Shown here: in pieces, positions 9,228 to 16,284 of the stretch
Numbering within the stretch: position 1 is the stretch's first letter
How the letters are laid out: each line of letters opens with the position of its first letter
Made by a program: the position numbers and the translations under genes
From: Calditrichia bacterium
GTDB taxonomy: Bacteria; Calditrichota; Calditrichia; RBG-13-44-9; J075
Length of the DNA: 64,000 bases
Reading direction: 5' to 3'
Assembly (NCBI GenBank): GCA_020635015.1
Contig: JACKAP010000006.1
Location: 1-64,000, forward strand
Notes under the pieces: model-generated
The model's input: only the letters and a program-made list of their open reading frames with translations
Told to the model about the DNA's origin: nothing
The model's database searches: none

Positions 9228-10217
9228 TTATTCGATGGTCAGCACCGTTTGCCGGGAGCGGCTGCGGTTGCCGAATTCGTCTACGATGTATAAAACCCAA
9301 TAATACTCGCCGGCGCTGAAGGACGGCGGATTGAAGAAATAACCGGTGGAATCGGCCGGAATGCCGCTGATCTGCGCTTCCGGCGGTAATGCGACCGGCA
9401 CATTGAGATAGATCTCGATTGCGTAATCAAAATGAAACGGCTCGGAGATGAATTCCCACTCGAAGTGGAAGGGCACCGAGACCGGCGGCTGGGGAGGTGG
9501 ATTGATCGGCGCCACGGGACGCGGAGGGTCGTCAATGATTCGGGTGAGATAGCGTTCTCCGGATTCCGCCACAGCGCCCTGCTCGTCCCGGGCATAAAAT
9601 TCCAGCGGTTTCCCGATCAGCTCCTTCAGCGAATTTACCCGCAGGTCTGACGCTTCGATTCGTTTGAAAAAACGCTGCCCCTGGGCCGCGGCGAGCTCCT
9701 GCAGGGTGTCACTGTGGCCGATCGCCGGAATGTCGAACCATACCAGCTCGATGTTGCCCAACGCATCCACATCGCTGGCCAGGATGTCGATGTTCAGGAA
9801 AAAGTTGTCCGGCGGCAGGAAGGTGGTCTCATGATCGGTGGTCAGCGAGATGCGCTCGAATGCCGGCAGGGCATTGAGCTTAAAGCTGACCGTGGTATCC
9901 TGCCGGACGCGGAAAGATAGAGAATCGGCTGCAAAACCCTCCGCTTCGCAAACCAGCGTGTAAGGGCCTGGCGCAATATTCCCGCTGATGTTAAATATGC
10001 CGTTCATGTCGCTTTGGGCAACCCTATTCCCCGGTTTCAAGAACAGCAAGGCCTCTGTAACCGGGGCGCTGCTGTTCAGGTGTTCTACTTTTCCGCTGAT
10101 CTGCAACTGGTTACTGCCGGCGATGGCCGGGTCGAGCGGATTTTCGTGCGGTGCGTCCGAGACGCATCCCGTCCACCCTAATGCGAAAATAATGCCAAGA
10201 TAGAGTTGCGGTTTCAT
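9228..10217 (-). CDS. Outer-envelope lipoprotein with carboxypeptidase-regulatory-like domain
   Basis: Predicted lipoprotein of 329 residues. The signal peptide ends in the lipobox LGWTGC, with Cys18 as the lipidated residue. Residues about 38-110 resemble a carboxypeptidase regulatory-like beta-sandwich (SGKVEHLNSSAPVTEALLF ... GIFNISGNIAPGPYTL). The rest has beta-rich segments, a proline-rich linker (PINPPPQPP) and a C-terminal Ig/FN3-like region ending with SAGEYYWVLYIVDEFGNRS. No catalytic motif is seen. The ATG at 10217 has GGAAG 4 bp upstream. It is first in a run with the GAF-type activator and the Kelch protein, so it may be an envelope sensor or structural partner of that system. This role is inferred only from position. 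Confidence 0.8.
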   Translation of the reverse strand: MKPQLYLGIIFALGWTGCVSDAPHENPLDPAIAGSNQLQISGKVEHLNSSAPVTEALLFLKPGNRVAQSDMNGIFNISGNIAPGPYTLVCEAEGFAADSLSFRVRQDTTVSFKLNALPAFERISLTTDHETTFLPPDNFFLNIDILASDVDALGNIELVWFDIPAIGHSDTLQELAAAQGQRFFKRIEASDLRVNSLKELIGKPLEFYARDEQGAVAESGERYLTRIIDDPPRPVAPINPPPQPPVSVPFHFEWEFISEPFHFDYAIEIYLNVPVALPPEAQISGIPADSTGYFFNPPSFSAGEYYWVLYIVDEFGNRSRSRQTVLTIE

Positions 10218-10370
10218 AGCGCTTCCGGTTGTTTATGTCTGTAAACGATGAAATATAAGCGGCCCACAACAAAAAACAACCTCCGGTATTATTTTGTCTG
10301 CTCCGGCCGCGCTGCTGAGCGCCTCCGGTATGGCAACCATGCAACCAACATTACCCCAACAACCAGCAGC

Positions 10371-10454
10371 GCAACCAACAACCAACAACCAACAACCAAC
10401 CAACAACCAACAACCAACAACCAACAACCAACAACCAACAACCAACAACCAACA
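10371..10454. repeat. (CAACAACCAA)n tandem repeat
   Basis: About 84 bp of almost unbroken AACAACC and ACCAACA units in the gap between the divergent lipoprotein and Crp genes. The same word occurs as inverted arms at 29813-29876 and 50650-50715. The 10218-10645 gap also holds the dyad at 10461 and the promoter-like site at 10593, and no supported gene. Confidence 0.9.
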
Positions 10455-10460
10455 TAGCGT

Positions 10461-10484
10461 GCGCATGTTTTGCGCGATCGTGCA
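10461..10484 (+). promoter_or_regulatory. GCGCA-N5-TGCGC dyad, candidate activator site
   Basis: The sequence GCGCATGTTTTGCGCG, followed three bases later by GTGCA, contains the perfect inverted repeat GCGCA-TGTTT-TGCGC. A second copy at 11788-11811 matches 20 of 24 bases. Both lie 132-135 bp upstream of a TGGCAC-N5-TTGAA element, the usual distance range for an enhancer-binding protein site. That one of the two encoded sigma-54 activators binds here is inferred. Confidence 0.5.
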
Positions 10485-10592
10485 CCGATTGCGCGTTTCA
10501 CGGCGGCGCAAAACCCCGTTCCGCAAGCGCTGACAGTCTTGAATCCACGGCGTGATAACTTTTCCTGCTGTCTCCAATTCGTTCTACAAGCC

Positions 10593-10608
10593 TGGCACAA
10601 CCTTTGAA
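10593..10608 (+). promoter_or_regulatory. Sigma-54-like promoter of the Crp/Fnr gene
   Basis: TGGCAC-AACCT-TTGAA matches the -24 element of sigma-54 promoters exactly, with correct spacing to a -12 element. The -12 element reads TTGA rather than the consensus TTGC. It lies 38 bp upstream of the Crp-family start codon. Three other intergenic sites share the pattern. Confidence 0.55.
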
Positions 10609-10645
10609 TTATACTGGTATGTAAACTCAAATGAGAGAGGATGCC

Positions 10646-11326
10646 ATGGAAAGAGTTCAGATACTGGAACGATTTCATTTTTTCCGTCAGGCCGATGCCC
10701 GGCACCGTGAGGAGATTCTCAATGCGGCGGCATGTACCTCGCTGCCTGCCGGAAAGCTGCTGTTCCTGGAAGGCGATCGCTGCCGTCAGATCGTATTGCT
10801 GGGGAGCGGCGATATCCGCATTTTCAAAGGCAGTCCCGCCGGGCGGGAGATCACCCTCTATCACGTGCAGGCGGGAGAGGGATGCGTGCTGAACATCGCC
10901 TGCGCCCTGGGGGATGGGGTATATCCGGCCATGGCGATGGTGGAATCCGATGCCGAGGCAGTGTTCTTTTCGGCAGAACATTTCCGGCGTTGGTCGAATA
11001 AGCCGTTCTTCAACGATTTTGTGTTCGAATTGTTATCCCGGCGGCTGATGGATGTGATCATGCTGCTGGAGGATGTGGCCTTTCAGAAGATGGATCAGCG
11101 CCTGGCGGAATTCCTCTACCAGCGTTTCAATAATGCGCGCTATCCCCGGCGGGTGCTGCGCATGACCCACGAGCAGATCGCCTCGGAACTGGGCACCGCC
11201 CGCGAGGTGGTCAGTCGCCTGATCAAGGTCTTCGACCGCAGCGGGGCCGTGGTGCAGGCCCGGGGGAGGATCATTCTTCAGGATGAGAAGTTGCTGAAGT
11301 CGTTCTGTGTGCCCCAGGCGGGGTGA
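10646..11326 (+). CDS. Crp/Fnr-family transcriptional regulator
   Basis: DNA-binding regulator of about 226 residues. An N-terminal cyclic-nucleotide-binding-like beta-roll (about 10-125) includes LPAGKLLFLEGD and the family element GEGCVLNIACAL. A dimerisation helix follows, then a winged helix-turn-helix (THEQIASELGTAREVVSRLIKVF, about 170-192). There is no FNR-type N-terminal Cys cluster, and the Arg-Ser cAMP phosphate site is not evident, so the effector is unknown. I take ATG 10646, which has AGAGAGG 5 bp upstream, over ATG 10631, which lacks a ribosome site. It is preceded by a sigma-54-like promoter and sits beside the cytochrome cluster. This family often controls anaerobic respiration, so a role here is plausible but inferred. 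Confidence 0.9.
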   Translation: MERVQILERFHFFRQADARHREEILNAAACTSLPAGKLLFLEGDRCRQIVLLGSGDIRIFKGSPAGREITLYHVQAGEGCVLNIACALGDGVYPAMAMVESDAEAVFFSAEHFRRWSNKPFFNDFVFELLSRRLMDVIMLLEDVAFQKMDQRLAEFLYQRFNNARYPRRVLRMTHEQIASELGTAREVVSRLIKVFDRSGAVVQARGRIILQDEKLLKSFCVPQAG

Positions 11327-11327
11327 G

Positions 11328-11396
11328 GTTTGTTCGCTGTCGCTCGCGATGTTTGTTCGCTGTCGCTCACGATGTTTGTTCGCTAGCGCTCACGAT
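11328..11396. repeat. Three tandem 23-bp repeats
   Basis: Three contiguous 23-bp units (11328-11350, 11351-11373, 11374-11396) beginning GTTTGTTCGCT and ending CGCTC(G/A)CGAT. They start one base after the Crp stop codon. A related degenerate copy opens the window (1-40). There are no spacers, so this is not a CRISPR array. Confidence 0.85.
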
Positions 11397-11456
11397 GTTG
11401 ATTAACACTCATAATAGATCTTATAATTGCTTATGTTATTGTTTTTACTGAATGCG

Positions 11457-11574
11457 TGTCATTTCGAAGCGTAGCGAGAAATCTATTTTTGCGCCCGATT
11501 CTTGAACCAATCGACACCATCAGCTTTTTGCAACGACAGATTTCTCACCCTAAACGACGGGGTTCGAAATGACA
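11457..11574. repeat. 118-bp inverted-repeat element (TGTCATTTCGAA ends)
   Basis: The left end TGTCATTTCGAAGCG and right end GGTTCGAAATGACA are inverted. The inner arms GAGAAATCT and AGATTTCTC pair as well. It encodes nothing and resembles the small dispersed imperfect palindromes known from many bacterial genomes. It lies in the 11327-12007 gap, which has no supported gene. Confidence 0.75.
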
Positions 11575-11663
11575 CCCTATTTTTTTCTTCAATTTATTCA
11601 ATGGTTTAGATTGTAATAAGGTCTAATGATAAGCCTGACAATTATTCCCCGCATCCTTAAAGT

Positions 11664-11692
11664 GTCGCTCCCGAACTTGCTTCGGGAGCGAC
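11664..11692. repeat. Perfect 12-bp hairpin
   Basis: GTCGCTCCCGAA and TTCGGGAGCGAC form a perfect 12-bp stem around the 5-base loop CTTGC. There is no T-run after it on either strand, so a rho-independent terminator is not supported. It is followed by repeat words of the ATGCCCTATGCCCC type (11723-11755). Confidence 0.7.
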
Positions 11693-11787
11693 GCATTAAG
11701 CAAGCCAATCAGGGCGGTTAAGCCCCATGCCCTATGCCCTATGCCCCATGCATCTTTCATTCCGCATTCCACTCCCCACACAAAATC

Positions 11788-11811
11788 GCGCATATTTTGC
11801 GCGGCAGTGCA
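11788..11811 (+). promoter_or_regulatory. Second GCGCA-N5-TGCGC dyad
   Basis: GCGCATATTTTGCGCG, then GTGCA after three bases, repeats the 10461 site, with the perfect dyad GCGCA-TATTT-TGCGC. It lies 135 bp upstream of the TGGCAC element at 11923. A looser inverted pair, CGGTCAAAA at 11827 and TTTTGACCG at 11901, sits between dyad and promoter. Confidence 0.5.
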
Positions 11812-11922
11812 TTAACCGTTATAAATCGGTCAAAATTAGAGCAAGGTAATTTTTTTTGTAATAAACTATAAGTATTTTATTGTTATGCACTTAAGAGTGT
11901 TTTTGACCGGTTGGGCAATGTT

Positions 11923-11938
11923 TGGCACCATAGTTGAA
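11923..11938 (+). promoter_or_regulatory. Sigma-54-like promoter of the Ycf48-like gene
   Basis: TGGCAC-CATAG-TTGAA has a perfect -24 element and correct spacing, with TTGA instead of TTGC at -12. It lies 70 bp upstream of the start codon at 12008. Confidence 0.55.
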
Positions 11939-12007
11939 AAAGCCGGGTGAAAGTTGTTCTGCTGTATGTATCGAAAAACGAAAGTTGTTAAACGAAAGGG
12001 GACAAAA

Positions 12008-13228
12008 ATGAAAAATTTGACGATGGGTATTCAGATCGTATTGGTAATGATCGGATTATTCTCCACTATGATCGCCCAGGAGTGGGTGCAACAAACCAGC
12101 AACACTTTCGAATCCCTTTCAGGCATCTATATGCTCAATGAGACGGAAGGGTGGGTGTGCGGTGACGGCGGTACTCTGCTGCATACGGTTGATGGAGGTG
12201 TGAATTGGAGCCCGATTGTCCTGACCAATGAGGATCTCCAGAGTGTTGCCTTCAGGGATGGACTGATCGGGTTGGTGGTGGGAGACAACGGCCTGATCTT
12301 CCGTACTGCCGATGGAGGCGTGAACTGGAGCAGCGTGGGCAGTGCCACCGGTTCCCAGTTGCGCGCGGTTTGCTGGGGGGAAGGTGATGTGGTCTGGGCT
12401 GCCGGTCGCGACGGGGCAGTGGTGCGCTCCCAGGACAGCGGCGCCAACTGGTCCAATGTCAGCCCTCCTACCGCGGTGCGCTTCCGCACGGTAGCGGCCA
12501 GCGGCACCCAGCATGCCTGGGCGGCGGGCGATGACGGCGCCATCTGGGCCAGCAGCGACGGCGGAAACAGTTGGCAGCCCCAGAGCAGCGCTGCCAGCGG
12601 CAATCTCCAGGACGCCCAGTTCTTCTCCGCCACCACCGGCTTTCTCTGCGGCAGCAACGACATGTTCCTGCATACCGGCAACGGCGGCCAGGGCTGGACC
12701 AGCCGCAACAGCGGCATTGCCTTCGGACTGAATGGCCTGTATTTCCGGGACGAAAACACCGGCTGGACGGTGGGCAGCAATGGCACGGTTTACGCCACGG
12801 CGAACGGCGGACAGAACTGGGCGCTGCAGACGACTCCGGTGCTGAACGATCTCAATGATATCTTTTTCGTCAATCCCGGCCGGGGCTGGGCGATTGGGAA
12901 CGGCGGGGTCATCCTGAGCCGCGGCCCCCTGACCGGCATCGCGGATGACGGCCTGTCGCCTGCCGCCTCCTATGGCCTGGGGCAAAATTATCCCAATCCC
13001 TTCAATCCCTCCACCACCATCTCTTTTCGAATTCCCCAGGCGCAGCAGGTGCAGCTGACGGTGTACAACCTGCTGGGGCAGGAGATCGCGGTATTGAAGA
13101 ATGAAACCATGCCTGCCGGTGAACATCATCTGGTGTTCGATGCCCAACAGCTTACCACCGGAATCTATTTTTATGAGTTACAGGCCGGTGACTACCGGGA
13201 ACTGCGCCGGATGGTGCTGATGCGCTAA
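12008..13228 (+). CDS. Secreted Ycf48-like propeller with C-terminal sorting domain
   Basis: Exported protein of about 406 residues. A signal peptide (about 1-23) ends near STMIAQ. Six to seven repeats of the Ycf48/HCF136-like type follow (GWVCGDGGTLLHTVDGG, GLVVGDNGLIFRTADGG, VWAAGRDGAVVRSQDSG, AWAAGDDGAIWASSDGG and similar), predicting a beta-propeller. The last roughly 75 residues are a type-IX-like sorting domain (NYPNPFNPSTTISF ... LTVYNLLGQEI ... ATGIYFYELQAG-like segment), ending LMR. The ATG at 12008 has AAGGGG 7 bp upstream; an earlier in-frame start at 11954 lacks one. Ycf48 proteins assist cofactor-protein assembly in photosystem II, so help in assembling surface cytochromes is possible but speculative. 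Confidence 0.87.
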   Translation: MKNLTMGIQIVLVMIGLFSTMIAQEWVQQTSNTFESLSGIYMLNETEGWVCGDGGTLLHTVDGGVNWSPIVLTNEDLQSVAFRDGLIGLVVGDNGLIFRTADGGVNWSSVGSATGSQLRAVCWGEGDVVWAAGRDGAVVRSQDSGANWSNVSPPTAVRFRTVAASGTQHAWAAGDDGAIWASSDGGNSWQPQSSAASGNLQDAQFFSATTGFLCGSNDMFLHTGNGGQGWTSRNSGIAFGLNGLYFRDENTGWTVGSNGTVYATANGGQNWALQTTPVLNDLNDIFFVNPGRGWAIGNGGVILSRGPLTGIADDGLSPAASYGLGQNYPNPFNPSTTISFRIPQAQQVQLTVYNLLGQEIAVLKNETMPAGEHHLVFDAQQLTTGIYFYELQAGDYRELRRMVLMR

Positions 13229-13277
13229 GAAAAATCTGGCTTAGATAAATTTCCGGTTGCTATTTCCGTTTTTATGT

Positions 13278-13300
13278 TGCTACTTCAAGTCTTGGTAGCA
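13278..13300. promoter_or_regulatory. Inverted repeat upstream of the cytochrome operon
   Basis: TGCTAC-N11-GTAGCA is a 6-bp-arm dyad located 20 bp before the TGGCAC element at 13320. It could be a regulator site. Its arms do not match the 10461/11788 dyads. Confidence 0.35.
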
Positions 13301-13319
13301 TAGCGTCGATGCTTAATTC

Positions 13320-13335
13320 TGGCACAAAATTTGTC
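13320..13335 (+). promoter_or_regulatory. Sigma-54-like promoter of the cytochrome operon
   Basis: TGGCAC-AAAAT-TTGTC has a perfect -24 element with TTGT at -12. It lies 55 bp upstream of the b-type cytochrome start at 13390, the first gene of a run of same-strand electron-transfer genes. Confidence 0.55.
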
Positions 13336-13389
13336 ACTTAAAACGGGAAAAATATAGCGTGCCGATAAGCAATAAGGAGTAGAAAGTCT

Positions 13390-14293
13390 ATGAATGTGGC
13401 AGTTGAAGCGCCCACGCGCACCAAGGATCCGTTTAAAATATTCATGCGGCTGCTTTATGCTGTGTCGCTGGCGGTGTATGTATACTTTTTGGTAGACGGG
13501 ATTCAATTTTACGAAGTGCCCCTCCAGGAACGACCTTATCATGAGAGTTACCGGGAGCTGCGCCCGGCCGGCTTCCGCGGTCAGGGATTCGGCATTCTGG
13601 GATCAGCCATGATGTTGTTCATGCTGCTCTACAGCGTGCGGAAAAGAACCCGCTGGCTGGGAAACTGGGGCTCCCTCAGCCGCTGGCTGGATGTGCATAT
13701 CTACTTCGGGATCATGGGGCCGCTGTTCGTAATCCTGCATACCTCTTTTAAAGTCAGCGGGCTGATTGCGGTGAGCTTCTGGTCGATGATCGCAGTGGCC
13801 ACCAGCGGGGTGCTGGGACGTTACCTCTACCTGCAGATCCCCCGCAATCAACGAGGCGGCGAACTGAGCCTGCAGGAGATTTCCGAGATCGACACTCATT
13901 TTAACGAAGAGCTGCGCGATACCCTCAATCTCAGCAGCGACCAGCTCAAGCGGCTGGATGAGTTGATCCGGGAGCGGGTGCAGCAGCATAAAGGGATTTA
14001 TCCGCACCTCGCTCTCGATGATACTCGACGATCTGTTCCACTTCTTCCGGATTCGCAGCTTGAAAAAGCAATTTGCCCGGGAGCTGTCCCTTACCGAGCC
14101 CTACCTCTACCGTGCCGTTCAACTGGCCTGGCGAAAAATTAAGCTGCAGCGGAGAATGCTGCTGCTGAATAAAATACAGCAATTGTTCCACTATTGGCAT
14201 GTATTCCATAAACCCTTCGCGATCATCATGTATCTCATCATGTTCGTGCATGTCGGGATCGCCGTCTGGCTGGGATACACCTGGATATTTTGA
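13390..14293 (+). CDS. Membrane b-type cytochrome, frameshifted
   Basis: Integral membrane protein of about 300 residues, read in two frames. Frame 1 (13390 to about 14010) gives membrane helices at about 18-37, 66-82 and 101-141, with His103 (DVHIYFG) and His117 (LHTSF). Frame 2 (about 14015-14293) gives a basic cytoplasmic stretch and a final helix with YWHVFHKP and MFVHVGIA. The four histidines in pairs suggest two b hemes, as in quinol-oxidising or ferric-reductase-like cytochromes. The two parts join without loss around the CTCTCGATG at 14005-14018, so a one-base indel, probably an assembly error, is likelier than two genes. AAGGAG lies 10 bp before the ATG. As first gene of the cytochrome run it could pass quinol electrons to the periplasm. 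Confidence 0.75.
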
Positions 14294-14435
14294 GGCGGAT
14301 GGGTGAATGAGTTGATGGGGTAATGGGGTTAAGCGCGTATTGCTTGTTGATTTATTGACCCTCTCGACCATTCGATTGCTCACTCGACCATTCTGAATTG
14401 CTGATATCATTGACCAGTTGAGGTGCGGTTTGTCT

Positions 14436-16131
14436 ATGTTTGCTGCTGAATTACGACGATTATTCCTGTGGGCCGGAGCGCTGTTGATACTGCCCTTGGC
14501 CTACCTCCCGGCACAGCTATCGCCGGGAGATCTCCATCAATCCCACGCATTCCTGGAAGGTCTCAGCAACTGCACCCAGTGCCATTCCGCCGGGGCGCAG
14601 ATTGCTGTCGAGAACTGCCTGGCCTGTCATACGCTGCTCAAGGCGCGCATTGATGCCGGTAAAGGGACTCCATGCCAATCCGGAATACCGCAAATGCGTC
14701 AATTGCCATTCCGATCACCATGGGCGCAATTTTAAGCTTATTCACTGGAAGGAAGGGGAAGAGAACTTCGAACACGGGCTGACCGGATACCAACTGGAAG
14801 GGGCCCACGCCAAACTACAGTGCCGCGACTGCCATAAACCGGCCAATATTGCCAACCAAACTGTGCTGCTCGAGAAGAAGAAAAATCTCGAACAGACCTT
14901 TCTGGGCCTGCAACAGGATTGCCTCAGTTGTCATCACGACGAACATCGGGGGCAGATGAAAAAAGACTGCCTTAGCTGCCATAATATGGATGCCTGGAAA
15001 CCCTCGCCGGGATTCGACCACAATAAGACTCGCTTCGTCCTTACCGGCAAACACCGTGATGTGGCCTGCGAAAAATGCCACCCCAGCGTGACCGACAACC
15101 GCTTTCCCAATGATCCCTCGTTCCTGAAGTTTGCCGTGGCCAAATTTGCCGCCTGCACCGATTGTCACGAGGATGTGCACAAAGGGCAGTTCGGACTCAA
15201 TTGCACCAGTTGCCACAGCACCGCAGGATGGAATCAAATTAACGAAGCCCGTTTCAATCACGATAAAACCCGCTTTCCCCTGAAAGGCAAGCATCGCCAG
15301 GTGCAATGCGAATCCTGCCATAAACCGGGCCGCCCCCGCCGGGGATTGAAATTTGCCAAGTGCACCGACTGTCACAGCGATTTCCACCAGGGCCAGTTCG
15401 CCAAACGGGCCTCGCGGGGGGCCTGCGAGGAGTGCCACAGCGTGGAGGGATATTCCCCCTCAAGCTTCACGCTGGAAAAACATCAGCAAACCGATTATCC
15501 CTTGCTGGGCGCCCATCAGGCCATCCCCTGCATCGCCTGTCATGCCGGGGGACCGCGCCAGAAAGGCGCCTCGCGCTCGATGTTGAAGGTCAACCGCTTT
15601 ACCTTCAGCGGCACCGCCTGCCAGGATTGTCATAAAGATCCACACTTCGGTGAGGTGGATAAATACAAGCAGGCGAAAGGATGCGAGAGCTGTCACGCGG
15701 TGGAAAGCTGGCGCCGGGTCAGTTTTGACCACAACCAAACCGGTTTCGAGCTGCGCGACCGCCATGCGGAGATCGCCTGCCGCGACTGCCATAAGCCGGT
15801 CGCCGTCGGCACCCCCCGGGAGCATCTGCAGATTCAGGGACTGGCACGCGACTGCCAGAGCTGCCATCAGGATGTGCACCAGGGGCAGTTTGAGCACGCT
15901 GCTCTGGTGGGCGGAAAGACCGTGCGTATGACCGATTGCAGCCGCTGCCACAGTGCCTATCGCTGGCAGCCGGATAAGTTTGATCATAACCGTCATTCCC
16001 GATTCCCCCTGGAGGGAGGACACGAGAAAGTGCCCTGCCAGGATTGCCATCCCAAAGCGGAGCGGAATGGAGCGGTATTTGCTGTTTATAAACCGCTTGG
16101 AACCGAATGCAGCAATTGCCATGGAAAGTAA
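14436..16131 (+). CDS. 20-heme c-type cytochrome, frameshifted
   Basis: Exported multiheme cytochrome of about 565 residues. An N-terminal hydrophobic signal (LRRLFLWAGALLILPLAYLPAQ) is followed by CxxCH motifs. I count 20 in total: two before and eighteen after a frameshift at about 14655-14670 (GGTAAAGGGACTC), where reading passes from frame 3 to frame 1 and continues as LHANPEYRKCVNCH. Recurrent FDHNKTRFPLKGKH-like stretches precede many hemes, the FDH..T.F.L.G.H pattern shared with the next two cytochromes. The protein ends at a last CSNCHGK. ATG 14436 is chosen, with GAGG 12 bp upstream. It probably carries electrons between the membrane cytochrome and the larger cytochromes. Confidence 0.85.
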
Positions 16132-16168
16132 TAATGGTAAATGCTGAGTGGTAAATGATCAATTGTGA

Positions 16169-16251
16169 ATGGGATGATGGGTGGATGGGTAAGTAGAGGG
16201 GTTTTGATTTTTGAGTAGTTTCCCATTCACCCATCCACTCATCATCCCATA
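16169..16251. repeat. Imperfect palindrome of GGATGATGGGTGGATGGGT words
   Basis: Left arm 16169-16191 and right arm 16221-16251 are inverted copies of GGGATGATGGGTGGATGG, separated by a short AT-rich loop. The element fills the gap between two cytochrome genes. Similar ATGGGTGAATGGG words occur at 14296-14330, 57727-57760 and 63344-63470. Confidence 0.8.
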
Positions 16252-16284
16252 TACAAGAACTATACCCCAACAGCGAGAATAGAT

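Noticed and set aside
10371..11396. Possible CRISPR arrays in the tandem repeats at 10371-10454 and 11328-11396
   Set aside because: Units are contiguous without unique spacers and there are no cas genes.
11664..11692. Rho-independent terminator
   Set aside because: The stem is perfect but no T-run follows on either strand and the Crp gene ends more than 300 bp earlier.
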